A DNA stretch of 64,000 nucleotides, taken from Moniliella sp. 'wahieum'. Lineage: Eukaryota; Basidiomycota; Moniliellomycetes; Moniliellales; Moniliellaceae. The DNA lies in the NCBI GenBank assembly GCA_003971905.1, contig RSEE01000159.1, positions 31,999 through 95,998 on the forward strand, given 5' to 3'. Within the stretch, counting starts at the first letter, position 1, and the number at the start of each line of letters is the position of its first letter. Made by a program: the position numbers and the translations under genes. The notes beneath the pieces are model-generated. The model was not told the origin of the DNA. It did not search any database and saw only the letters and a program-made list of their open reading frames with translations. Positions 33,305-44,544 of the stretch are shown here, one piece after another.

Positions 33305-33838
33305 ATGAGCAGCGGCTTCACCTACAAGCAGGACCTGCCCCCGGCTGCCGGCTATGCCCCCATCCGTACAAGCGCAACCTCCCACGCCGCGGCCCAGCTG
33401 GATGGATGGCCTGTCGGCTGTGCTGCTCATGACCGTCGTGGCCGGCAAGTACAAGCTCGACACGCGGAAGGAGGAGCTGTGCGTCCCCTCCCCTTCGGAC
33501 TTTATCTCTTGCTACGCCAAGGGTGTACTGACCCCCCGCCGGCTCTCAGCGAACTTAACCGGGAAGACCAATGGTCGCGTATTTTGCTCGTGCCTATGTT
33601 GCAGGCAGAGGCGGATCGTGATCTGCAGCGGCAGATTGAGGAAAACCGGCGTCGTGAGAGCAAAATTATGGCGGATGTGCCCGGGTGGGAGGTGGACAAG
33701 AACGTGTACAACGACAAGAGCTACTTCTTGTCGTCGGCCGCCGCCGTACACCTATCCCACCTGTCGACTGAAGTGTTACTCTCTCCTGCCGGCAGGAATG
33801 TACTGAAAAGATGGAACTTGCACTCGCCAGCGCTGTAG
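33305..33838 (+). CDS. NDUFA13: Mitochondrial complex I subunit NDUFA13 (GRIM-19)
   Basis: A single-pass inner-membrane accessory subunit of complex I. It starts MSSGFTYKQDLPPAAGYAPI and continues, after a one-base shift near 33366, YKRNLPRRGPAGWMDGLSAV, where the membrane segment begins. The intron 33479-33549 (GTGCGT...CTCAG) joins KEEL to NREDQWSRILLVPMLQAEAD, and the next segment is SKIMADVPGWEVDKNVYND, all family hallmarks. Another shift is needed near 33410. The last 20-30 residues are uncertain: the open frame ends at 33838, but other frames stop earlier. Confidence 0.88.
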   Translation: MSSGFTYKQDLPPAAGYAPIRTSATSHAAAQLDGWPVGCAAHDRRGRQVQARHAEGGAVRPLPFGLYLLLRQGCTDPPPALSELNREDQWSRILLVPMLQAEADRDLQRQIEENRRRESKIMADVPGWEVDKNVYNDKSYFLSSAAAVHLSHLSTEVLLSPAGRNVLKRWNLHSPAL

Positions 33839-34294
33839 CGGGGATGGAACGACGGACAGCGGCGCTCTGGGTTCAAAGGGGCGCCGCAGTTCTTTATGCT
33901 GGGCCCAGCAGTCCATTATATAGGTAACCCGCCTCACTCCCCGGTAGCGACGCTGGCACATTGATCTGACCACGTGGGAGTAATGGCTTGGTATGTGACG
34001 TGATGCCATGTGGAACGTGGAACACTGCGAATTGCTGGACGTGGCCGTGCCCCGAGGGAAGATGTGAGAGCAATGAAGTGAATGAAGACAAGGGGACCGA
34101 CTATACAAATGGAGTGTCCCCACGAGGCAACATGAGAGGTTCAATATAATATGTTGGGAATATTTTGCATTTCCTTACCTTCATTGGTCTTCATGACGCT
34201 GCAAGAACTAGTAAACATGGGCAGCATACGAAGGTGTAGCTTCTTGGTACGAGGCCGATTGCATTGTGTGATACCCGTCCTCAAACCTGGAGCT
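33839..34294. other. Convergent intergenic gap
   Basis: About 455 bp between NDUFA13 and the DUF3429 gene, no gene or repeat seen. Confidence 0.45.
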
Positions 34295-35535
34295 TTATTC
34301 GTCCTTCGCTTCGCCCTCCTTGCCCTCGCTCTCCTCGCCTTCCTTCGTCTCGCCCTCTTCTCCTTCGCTTTCTTCTTCGTTATGCTGCACCTCCTCGACC
34401 ACGACATAGAACTTGGAGTCGACTTGGGTGCCGGGGACCATCGTCACGTCCGAGTCGGCGGGGAGGGAAGGTCTTCGCCAACGTGGCGCCACCATGAGGT
34501 GCACTGTCCTCTTCGATAATCTTCTTTCTTCTTCAAATCAGGCCGAACGACATCGGCATAGCGCTGGGCAGGTTCGTGTCGCGAGTTAAGATCCTTGACG
34601 GGTTGGTAGTAGGCCGTGCCAGCCAAGGTGGTAAACAAACCGGCACCCACCACGGTAGTCAACCAAAAGCGGTAGGTTGAGTACCAGCGTGGGGTCCAGC
34701 CCCACTGCGTCGCCTTGGCATCAATCCACCATGCTCCGACCCAGGAGAGCCACTGGCCAACGAGACCCAAGGAGAGGGGGGGCTAAGTGCCAGGGAGGCC
34801 CAACCAGCGACAAAGGGGGCCACACCCATTGCGTACCGTGCATTGCCGTGGTGCCCTCCGAACCCGGCGAATTCGAGGCCCCAATGCATGGCGCCAACAA
34901 AGGAGAGCAGGACAGCACTGACCGTAATTTGGGCCCACTCAGCTTGCCCGGCCAAATGGAGGAAATGCTGAACCGCCTCTTCATTACCTGTTGACATCAT
35001 ATTGTTAGTCATCCCACCTACGCCAGCGACCATACAGAAGACGAAGAAACGCACCAACAGCCAGATACGCCTGGCGAGTGAACCAAACGCTGCTCGCGGT
35101 CGTAGCCACAATAGGCACCGAGCCTGCCACGCCCCATCGTTTGGCTGCCAAGGGCACTGCATGAATCAACGCCTCGGTATCCTCAAGCCCGGTCTTGATG
35201 GCGTTTGTGATGGTCGTATCGTGCGGAACTCCACGGACAGGTTGCTTGTACATAGCCTCAAGCTCGCCATCTGACTCTGACGGCAGCTTCCCCCCGGATA
35301 TAGTGGCCTGCGCCATCCCCAAGGTCGAAACCACGTCTTCCTTCACGTTCTGGGCCGCATGCTTCAAGTTCTTGGAGCCCGGGGCGCCGGCCCGCGTGTC
35401 CTCTGCCCAGAGGGAGGGAGAACTGTGCAAGGTCCGTTGAGCCATCAGAGGGATAGAAGCGGGGCCGACTTTAACGGGTGCATCGCCGGGCGCCACATGG
35501 CGGGGGGCAATCCGGGCAGCGGAAAAGGCAAGCAT
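34295..35535 (-). CDS. DUF3429 (TMEM69-like) mitochondrial membrane protein
   Basis: A predicted multi-pass membrane protein of unknown biochemical role. Exon 1 (35535-35055) starts MLAFSAARIAPRHVAPGDAP, an Arg-rich presequence-like start. The 67-nt intron (35054-34988) has a GACTAAC branch site. Exon 2 opens NEEAVQHFLHLAGQAEWAQI and contains the DUF3429 pattern VLLSFVGAMHWGLEFAGFGG and YAMGVAPFVAGWASLAL, then YRFWLTTVVGAGLFTTLAGT. It ends with a very acidic tail of EGEE and EESEGKEGEAKDE type. Shifts near 34790 and 34500 separate the frames. DUF3429 assignment is by pattern, location in mitochondria is inferred. Confidence 0.82.
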
Positions 35536-36168
35536 GTTGGCGGAGAGCTCAGACTGTAATGTACGACGGCTTATTGCAAGATGGAGGATGGAGGGAGGAG
35601 GGAGAAGGGCGAGAGGAGCCGGGTGCGGCCAATTCGAACAGGTTATTATATAGTTGCTCGGAGAGAGATCTGTAGGACGTCTCTCTCTCCGACGGACCTT
35701 CCTTCGGGATCGAGCTGAGGGTTTGGCAGACGTTTGGGGGGGTGCGGCACGGGCCAGTAAAACAAACGGACTGGGGTATGACGCGGACGGCAGATGGTGG
35801 GTGGGCTGTTGGCCCGCCTGGAGCGACACGTCAACGAAGGGGCATAATGGTGACAGGCAGATGCGGGTAGCCTGTGGTCACGGACTGGACTTATTACATC
35901 AGAGTACTGCTCTTGGGCGTCTGCCTGCATGGCAACTAAGCACGGAAGAGTGCTGTCCAGTCTGAGCCAATGCACTAGTGATCAGATGAGCGATCACCTC
36001 GAAGATCGATGATATCTGCGACGCAGCACTTCGCCGCTACTATTTATTGGCCCGGCGGAGAAGTACCCGTGACATCAATCGAGCTGTTGACGCCAGCGTT
36101 GACATCGTTGACGTCACACCCTGTGGACGGCGGAGTGGACAATGCGAGCTCCGAGTGTGCTGAACCTT

Positions 36169-36214
36169 AGTACTGAAATACTCAGTACTCAGTTGGCCTC
36201 AGTACTGAGACTCA
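36169..36214. repeat. AGTACT-centred repeat cluster
   Basis: ACTCAGT x2 in tandem at 36180-36193, the palindrome TCAGTACTGA at 36199-36208, then CTCAGTACCGAG. Similar GTACTCAGG copies occur at about 41022-41047. Confidence 0.65.
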
Positions 36215-36347
36215 GTACCGAGAGCGTGTGGTACGCGGTACGATGACCGTCGAAAAAAAGCGAGATGATACTAGTAAAGGTGGACCCCGATCTATATACT
36301 GCTTGATATAGGCAGCTGCGGCCATCACATGTCACACGAGGAGACCA

Positions 36348-36387
36348 CCGGGCCTACGGCCCGGTCAGCTGGGGCTTCGCCCCAGCT
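36348..36387. repeat. Double perfect hairpin
   Basis: CCGGGCC-TAC-GGCCCGG (36348-36364) is followed two bases later by AGCTGGGGC-TTC-GCCCCAGCT (36367-36387). Both have perfect stems (7 and 9 bp) and 3-nt loops. Confidence 0.85.
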
Positions 36388-36398
36388 TGGTGCTGCGT

Positions 36399-36497
36399 CG
36401 CCACCGTAGCCACCGGTCCCCCGTCGCCACCTTAGCCACCGTTCCACCGGCCACCGTTCCACCTCCACGGCCACCGTTCCACCGGCCACCGTTCCAC
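36399..36497. repeat. GGCCACCGTTCCACC tandem array
   Basis: About three clean copies of a 15-bp unit preceded by two degenerate GTCGCCACC-containing units. It lies immediately after the double hairpin. Confidence 0.8.
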
Positions 36498-37206
36498 GCT
36501 GGAAAGACGAAATAATATCACCGATACGCGCTGGTGGGTGGCTGCGGACGTGGCACGGGGCATGCTGATGTAAAAGTGCAGGGCCGATCCTTTTTGCGTA
36601 TGACATGGAGATCTATGCAGTAGTGAACAGCTCGGTGGGGGAGACAGATCCACTGGGTCAAGGAAAATAGTGACTTTGGGGAAAAGGTGTGAGCAAGGAA
36701 GAGCCTGCCAGAGAGAGATTACAAAAGTATCAAGTGTGTGCCTTGACCTGTGGCAGATCCGCTTCCGAGCACGGGCCTCCCGCTTCCTTTTGCATTGTGC
36801 ATGAGACTGTGACGAGGGAGGACGCCAGAGGATACCGCTAATATATAACACCGCTATGCGCTGACAAGTCCACGATTCCAGACCTTTTCTCCTCCTCGAC
36901 ACTCATGGCCCACATCCGCACCTGAGCCATCATATACACCGCTCAAACACGGAGCGAGGACGGAGGGCAGTGCAGCTAGCCTATACATGCAAGCTGCAGG
37001 AGCACGCGGGTGGATAACGACACATGGATAACTCGGTACAACGGGACACAAAAGGGAACAGTGAACCCGGTTGCGTGGTAAAACCGATCCCGCAGGACCA
37101 CAGTGGTGGTCCAGACGGAATACATGGCAACAATAAAGAGAAACAAGGGACGAGCGGGGGAGGGAGGGGTGCGAAGATAACGAGATATGTAGAGCATATA
37201 GTGGGC

Positions 37207-40200
37207 TCAGTAACGAATGTTGACCACGTTCTGGTCCTCGGCCAAACGAGGCCGCAACTCCAGTGCGATCCGGGCCACGACCTCCTCCTGCCAGCGGGGG
37301 AGAGGTTCGCCCTGGTGCACACGTGGGGTGGTAGTGTTGGACCCAGAGGTCGAGCCAGTGGAGCCGGTGGCCGAATGGGTACGGGTGGGCGAGCTAGGGT
37401 GTTCAACTGCCAACACGGCAATGGGGATCAGCGCGGCCACCGTCAAGTCGCGCGGGATGAGGCCCGACAGCTCCATCAGTCTGTCGTCCCAGTGGAGCCA
37501 GCTGAGCCAGGGGGGGCGAGTGAGGTGTTCCTGGCTTCCCGGGTCATCGACCACGGGGAGATAAATCACTCGCTTCCCACTACGTCGCCCGGCCGAGGGA
37601 ACGCCCGGGGCGGAACTCTGCATTGGGATCGGCTCGCGCAACTTGACCGGAAGACGAAAGAGCGAGCCGGCGTAGCCAATTCCCCGTTGGATAGGCAGCT
37701 TACTTGGACTGTCAGGCCGGATGGTCGTGGAGGCTACGGCCCGACCTAACGAGAGGGGCGAGACCTCGTTGCCCAAGGGCATGTCTTCTTTGGCATCGGC
37801 AAAGTCCGACGGGGAAGTCTGCAACCCCCCATGGTGAGAGACGACAACGTGCCGTGCAGGTGACGGGCCGAGTGTGACCCCGTCAGTGTCAGGGGAGGAG
37901 TAGGCGAGCCCATAACCTCCCTCCTGGGGCACGGTAGGGGTCAAGTCCTGCACAATCTCTTGGGAATAGACCGAACGTGAAAGATGACCTTGGTCCGGCC
38001 CATCAAACACGATGGCCGACTCGACGGCACCAGGACCGTTGTGGTCCGTTTGGTAGCTCAGCACCGAGGTACGGCGATAATGCGCCGGCAGGGCCGCCAG
38101 GTCGCCCATCGAATCCCCCCCATCCTCAGCATCGGCAAACAGGGAAGATCGATCGGAAACGTGTTCCTCCGACCCACTCCCCACTCGGAACGCCGAGGCG
38201 GGCAGTTTCCCGGGCCCTGGTACTGCGCGACGGTTGCGTAGCCCCGAAGCGTCCGAACCCAAAGCGACACTCGAGGCGAGCGAAGACGAAGGACCGTGTC
38301 GCCGGTGCCCCCGCTCTGCGGCGGCGGCAGCAGCAGCAGCACCAGCCACAGCACCAGCGCCGGCACCCACAGCCACCTCACCAAACCGGCCGGCCGAAGC
38401 GGACGAGGTGGTGCCTGAACTTGATTGAGCCAGTCCTTCGGGCCCGAACGAGTAGAACTGAACAGTCCGGTTTCCCAACTTGCTTTGGGGGTCATGTCGT
38501 TCTGTTCGGTATCGACCAGACCCAAGCCCACGCCAGGCTGAGAAGAGGGATCGACAGAGCGGCTCTGAGTGAGTGTCTTGGCACAGACAGGGGAACCATC
38601 CTGGGTTTCCTCCACGAGCTCGGCCGGCCGGGCCTGGGGAGTGGTACCTTTCAAGTGGGTAAAGAAGGCATGAGGTTGAGGCGCCGGCTCCGTGTTGCCG
38701 CTCAAACTGGATTGGGTTCCAAATACATCATCTTCCTCGGTCGGGGTGGTGCGAGAAACGTCATGATGTGCCCCCCCGCAGCTACGCCCGCCGCAGCGGC
38801 AGTCCCGGCAGCCCCAGCCAAGAGAACGTTGCGAGGGGTGCCAGTTGAGGGTTTAAAGGGAGTGGCTGGCGTGCGCGGCGTGCCAGCCGCAGCAGGGGTG
38901 GTGACAGCAGTGGGGTGAGACGAGTAGCTCTGAGAGTTGGAGGCATCCGAAGCGCGGTTGCTGGGGGATGATTTCTTACCCCAGGCGGGGGCGAAGGCGC
39001 CTGCACCTGCTCCTACAGCCGCTCCCCCGACAGCCCCCGTGGCAGCGTCCCCCGTTAACGTCGTTTCACCCCGGTCCATTATGTGGGAGTGGGTGGCGAG
39101 GGAGTGGCTGCTCTGACTGGCGAAGCCTGCTGCACACCGGCGTGACCGGCAGTGAGTGCGACGTGAGACCCTGAAGCGGGGATGGGGGTAGCCCCCAGTA
39201 ATATCTTTCTCCTTCTGCTCCTTGTCTTGCCTCTTTCTTCCTCCGGCAGCAGCAGCACAAGAGCAGGGCCAATAGAGCCAGCAGCGTGGGATACCCAATC
39301 CGAGGCCGAGCCCCAGGCCAAGGCCAAGGTGGTTGGAGTGGTGGTGTCCAGCCGCCGTGGCGCCCTTGGAGGCAACGAGCAGCTTCATAGTAGCTGTGCT
39401 GTTGAGTTGTACCCGTTCACCATGCGCGACGCAGCAGCAACTGTTACTGTGCTGTTCCCCTCACCGTCCGAAGGAACAGAGCCGGAAAGTTGTGACCCAT
39501 TGGAGTGTAGCCAGGTGGGACCACCCGAGAGCGCGAGTGCCAGTCCCCCCGCGCCGCGGCCGGGGTGAGGTATGGGGCAACATCATACTTAAAGTCTTGG
39601 CCTGGGGTGGCATGGGCATCCGGGAGAGACTGAGTGGCAAGGAGGGATGGGAAGAGCTGCATGGCCTGGGGGGCTAGCATCGTAGCGTTCATAGAAGGGA
39701 TAGAGAAATTGACGGGCACATTCCAGGTCCTGGTCGAAGTGAGGTTTGTATCCACGGGAGGGGTGCCAGAGAAGGTACGGGTAGCCTCATCGAACTGCAA
39801 CCAAGGGGCAGCAGAGGTATTGGCACTGGCTGTTACTGTTTGGGCAAGAGTACGGTTGAGATAGACTCGTTGACCGTCCAGGGTCAAATGTTGATGGGCA
39901 GTGTGTAGTTGAAGATAGATCCGGCGGTAGCGTTTGCCACATGCAGCGGCTCTGCCAGGGCAAGCACATGCTTCGCGACCACAATGTTAAAATTGCTGGA
40001 GGGACCTCCAAAACCAGGCTGGTTGGATGCAGTGACCGTGACATTAGCCGTGGTGGGTGTGTTTGGCGTGACGCCAGAAAAAGTGTGGTCAGAGGGATTG
40101 AAGTGGAGCCAATCGGGCAAAGGCTCGTGTTCGCCCACTTGCGGGGTCCAGTAGACGGGCGTGGCATTGTTAGCCTCGACAAATGAGTCGCCTTGGAATC

Positions 40201-40667
40201 CGAGAGAGAAGTTCTGTCCCATGGGAGCGAGATGGAACCGTCTGGCAAAACTTGTGACGAAGCCAGGGACGAAGCGATGCGGGGCAACTGTTGAGCCAGA
40301 GGCACATTGACGGTGGGCGCAGGCGCTTGTAGCACTTTGAGCTGGAACGTATCGTAGCCCGTGTGCAACCCATCGGAAGGTTCTCTGGCACGGCAGCGAG
40401 GGTGACGTTAGCGGAGGTTGGGTCAGAAGCTGATGGTGTGCCGAGAAAGTGAGAGTGTTGTTGTGTCAAAAGAGCACCACGAAGGCAATCCTGTCACCGA
40501 AAATTCAACAGGGCCCCCGGCGTTGGCGACAAAGGTGTCCTGGTCTAGGACCCATTGGTATGGCTGACCCACATGGGCCAGCGGGGGGAGCTGAGCCTGG
40601 AGTGTAGTGACCTGGTGCACGGAGGCGTGAACGACGCCTGCGACAGCACGACGAGAGAAGCGAGCAT
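37207..40667 (-). CDS. Axl2-like cadherin-domain (CADG) membrane protein
   Basis: Related to axial budding pattern protein Axl2, a cell-surface landmark for bud-site selection. The ATG at 40667 (MLASLVVLSQASF) gives a signal-peptide-like start. The ectodomain has at least three dystroglycan-type cadherin repeats: LPPLAHVGQPYQWVLDQDTF then LPSWCSFDTTTL; PLPDWLHFNPSDHTFSGVTP; and APWLQFDEATRTFSGTPPVD. A Gly/Leu-rich segment near 39330 may be the membrane span, followed by a basic stretch. The cytoplasmic part is long and low in complexity (GAGAVAGAAAAAAAAERGHR, SSSLASSVALGSDAS). It ends EDQNVVNIRY at 37207. Many one-base shifts occur; at 40226 and 40436 one extra G would restore the frame. Homology to Axl2 is by domain plan. 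Confidence 0.8.
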
Positions 40668-43600
40668 GGCAGGCGTGCGGGCCTGGGCAGAGCAACAGGC
40701 CTTGTGCGACGCGTCATGGCCTATCGACGCGACAAAGAAGGTCAGCGGCTGGCGCGATGCCGAGGGCGGTCATACGCACAATATGGTCAAGGAGGTGCAC
40801 GGCGGGAGGAAAGGTGGGGTAAGGAGCGTGGGCACCTGTCACTTCCGACACAGCGGGGGGGGGGGGGGCGGAGATGGGGAGGCAGGTGGGCAGGGAGGGA
40901 GACGGGGTGGCGCCGAGGCCAGAGAGGTGGTGGAGGCTGGGAAGAGATGAGCAGACGGCGGGAAACAGAATCACGGCATCCAGCCCTTTTCTCGTTGCAG
41001 TCAATAACTCGATACACGGAGTACTCAGGGTAATTCAGTACTCAGGGTCCGTGTCCCTTCTGGTGCCTGTGTGCCAGCCGAGGTGCGGTGCTGGGGCGGT
41101 ACCAGCAGTCTATGCGTGGAGGGCATGCGCAGGCGCGGGGGCAGTGTCGGACCACTTACAGTGCATGTGATTGGCATGCGAACGTCCTGACGGTGCAGAG
41201 GAAGAGTGGCCGGGTGGGGAAGCGCTCTGGAGACTGCCCCCCTGCGTGCACGCTGCCTGCCGGAGAAGGCAGGTGGAGCGCAAGACCAACACTGCGCACG
41301 GGCGGGGCACGCACACGCAGGGCCGCATAATGGGGGTGCCTGCCAGAAACGGCAGGGCACGCAGCAGGCAGTGCGCCCCAGTGGCTCAGCGCTCACGCGC
41401 TCACATGTCCTCTCAGATCTCAGACCCCAGAGTCCAGACTGGGCCCCGGAGTGCAGATCTCTCGCTGGCCATTGGACGCCCCGTGCCTGCCCGCCAAGGG
41501 AAGCTCGAAGCAGAGGTGCGGGCCGGGACGGGGGCAGTGTAAAAAACTTCCATCGAATATCTACCAACCCCACATGCGTCAGTTGCATCAGTACCAGTGC
41601 AGTCCTCCGTCTGAGTACTCAGGACCAGTCGTGATTAACGTGGTGGCTCTATTCAGAGTATTCACTACGCAATGGAGAAGTAGGCCTAGCTAGGCCTTTT
41701 TTAGGGCCTTGGGGCGGGAGGCATTCGCTGCTAGTGACTTGCGACGGACACCCCTTCTTAGATCTTACATGTTACAAACCCACCATTCTCACACCCGTGC
41801 CACCCGCGCATGGCCCAGACGCGCGGGGCGCCTACTAGTGACTCGCCTGTAAGAGATCCGTGGCATTTCGGTGAGGCACAGCAATCGTTTGTGGCAATCT
41901 GTACTTCACATGCCTGTCATGTGATCACCGCCGCGCATTGTAGTAGTGACCTGCCGGTTGTGGAAGGCATGTCAGCGCCAGCCCGCCTTTTTGTTCGTTG
42001 CCTTAGATGGCTCTCGCCTTACTGGGAAACCACCTTTTAAGCGCACGAGCCGAAGCCCGACGGCACCGAACCTGTTTGTGGCGCAACCACGTATGCACAG
42101 CGCACCTCTTCTATCGTCATCCGCCGCACCCCCTTCACTATACTACCACAACAGTAATACCCCCTCTCTGCATCCGCCCTGCCGAGAATGTGCGGCCAGC
42201 TCGAAAGACATTAATAAACAATACCGAGATGAGAATGATACACGATGTTACGGGCTGTATTGCATCCGAGATGGTCTGATCCAAGCTAAGGCTCGCCTGA
42301 TCTGCATATACCCACTGGAGCGCGCTCCGAAGTCCAACCATGTTTGATGATGATTGGTTAAATCACAGGTGCGGTGGTCCCAGGGGCTATATTTGCATCT
42401 GCCGCGTGACAAAAATTAGTCGCCCCCACCCAAGTCCAAGTCGGATGGCCTAAATAACGCCACCAAGTTTCCATTCTCTTTTCGTCGACTGTCGCCTCTT
42501 CGTCACCACTTACTTTTCCTTTCTCGGTTGCGCCAGCGGCAACCAACCCCTCTTTTGACGCGTCTTCCTTTCTACACCCCTATTGTATCCGTCTCCCCTT
42601 CTGATCTATAACCTGTACCCCTCTGGTTGGTGATGGGGATCATTTTCTCCACCTTCCATTCTCGTCCACTCTCGCCCCTTTTCGGCCCTTCCCGCCTTTC
42701 CTATCCAAATCCTGCCTGTTTTCCAGCCAATTTTCAGTACAGGCTGCCTCCTCTCCACCTATTCCCACCTCCTCTTCCGACCTCGTTCTCCAGCTCTCCA
42801 TCCGTCCAGTCGCGTGAGCCTTTCTTCAGCCGCGTCAGTCGATTCCTCGTACCAGCTTGTCACTCGGGTTCCTTTCCAGCCACGTCGACAACCGTCCCTG
42901 TCCAGTCTCAGCTCTGGAAGTCTTTGTTCTTCACTGCCTCTACCCGTCCCTAAGCTCCGGAGGCTTCGACACGTTACCACGGCCCAAGCCGGTGCATAGT
43001 ACTACGCAGCCTTTTGTCACACGTGCAGCCGCCTCTATCCTGCCTTTAATTGATCACGCCCAAAGGCCTCTCCTTTCCCCTAGCTCCGCTCCGATCCACC
43101 ACCTAGCCCAAACTCGAAACTCCCATGAGTCAACCTACCGGAGCCGCCTGACGGGGCCCGCCCCGAGACACACGGCCCTCTGTGCGCTCTTGGATAATCG
43201 ACTGTCATTAAAAATGTCATGATTTCTGTGTTCCCGCCGCTGATGTTTTCCTTTATGTTTTGCCAGTCTGCTTTCCTTTGCCACACTTCTCACAAGGAAA
43301 ACAAACGCAACAGAGGTAGAAAGAGGAACAAGGGAACAGGAGGACGGGTGCGGCACAGGCGCAATGGAGAAAAGATTAAGGTAAACGGACATATGGGGCG
43401 ACTATATTGTCGCACGCGGATAATATGTAGGTTGAACTGGGAGACCTTTTTTGATGTGGCAGTTGTCGAAGAGGACCTGTCGAGTGGGCTGCACATTTCA
43501 ATTAGGGTCATTGGTTGCCACTCCCGATTTCCAGCGGGGCCGCCCGCGGCGGGGCCGTGCGTACGCTGGGAGCTCGAAGCGCAGCAGTGCTATACGAAGC

Positions 43601-44544
43601 AGGCGTGTTTTGTGGTCGGACTGCGGGTCATCGATCATCAACCATCTCCCATCTGGATCACCTCGCAACACCTCACCTTACCGACCGCGATGGTTTGGCA
43701 GGCCTTCTTATGTTCGGCGCGGTGCGTGTCCGCTATACATACAGGAGACCGCATCTCCTGGGCAAAAAAGTATATTATACAAGCGAAGTGGCACTGATGG
43801 GCCCCAGAGGTGTGTGATAGGGGGACCCTACCGTCTCGCTTATATTTCGTGCATCGCGTACTCGGTTTTGTTAACCGGCTTGGCCCCTATTATACTAGTC
43901 TCTGCCATTTTACACGCTGCTTAAAAAGGTACCAGGTGCTATTAGGAGACAAGCGTGCGTCCGCAGCCGGCTCGGCTGATGGGAGAGCTCTTATAGTATA
44001 GGGCCCCGTCCAATCGATAAGGGGTTGAGCCGTACTTCACATGCTTCACAGTGGAGGCGCAGCGCCACACTTTTGTGATCCGTCATGCACGCCATGCGTC
44101 AAGCGTCCCCCCCGCAATCGTCCTGTAAGTATGCGTACGTCGGAGGAAGGCCGTACATCCTGCTCTGCAATGAGAGATGTAGGATCCTCCCCAACCTGAG
44201 TTTCGTTAGCCAGCGCACGTGCAGAGTCGCAGCAGCGATGGCGGAGCACAGGGTTCATGAATACTCTCTGTTGGCGTCTCCAGTGCTGCGCTGCATAGTA
44301 TTCCCGGCACCTCCCCCACAAAAACGCAGTTTGTGGGTTGACTACGCCGTTGACTCCCGCAGCATGTTTCCAGCTTCAGCCTTTTTAAGCCCTTGTGCCC
44401 CACCCTCTCCTTTCATCCACCCATACCACCAAATCTCTTTCTTCAGCGCCCCACCAGCACCGCCCCCGTTTCCTCTCTCCATATTCCTTCCCTTTGTAAT
44501 CCCCACATCCTTACTTGACCTGTTACACAGCAAAGCAAAGCCCC
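40668..44544. other. 3.9-kb gene-poor region
   Basis: The longest stretch without a confident gene. Open frames are short, overlapping and unlike their neighbours. The stretch 42600-43000 is C/T-rich and could encode a small Ser-rich protein (SSYQLVTRVPFQPRRQPSLS, ending LRHVTTAQAGA near 42999), but no ATG in frame and no homology support it. Repeats include a G homopolymer at 40855-40867, GTACTCAGG copies at 41022-41047 and the CTCAGAT pair at 41412. Confidence 0.4.
41412..41425. repeat. CTCAGAT/CTCAGAC heptamer x2
   Basis: Tandem pair related to the AGATCT arrays at 54936, 56016 and 56124. Confidence 0.45.

Larger units (their letters stand above)
35536..37206. other. 1.7-kb intergenic region with structured repeats
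   Basis: No gene supported. It contains the CAGTACTGAG/ACTCAGT cluster (36169-36214), two adjacent perfect hairpins (36348-36387) and a GC-rich 15-bp tandem array (36399-36497). Confidence 0.5.

Noticed and set aside
33839-33900. tRNA-like GGGTTCAAAG segment near 33866
   Set aside because: The flanks do not form a T-arm or an acceptor stem.
37977-38918. 313-residue plus-strand open frame
   Set aside because: Antisense to the low-complexity tail of the Axl2-like gene; rich in poly-Gln/His runs caused by repeat codons.
43219-43797. 192-residue open frame in the gene-poor region
   Set aside because: Begins with a non-ATG codon, no motif, and composition unlike the window's real genes.
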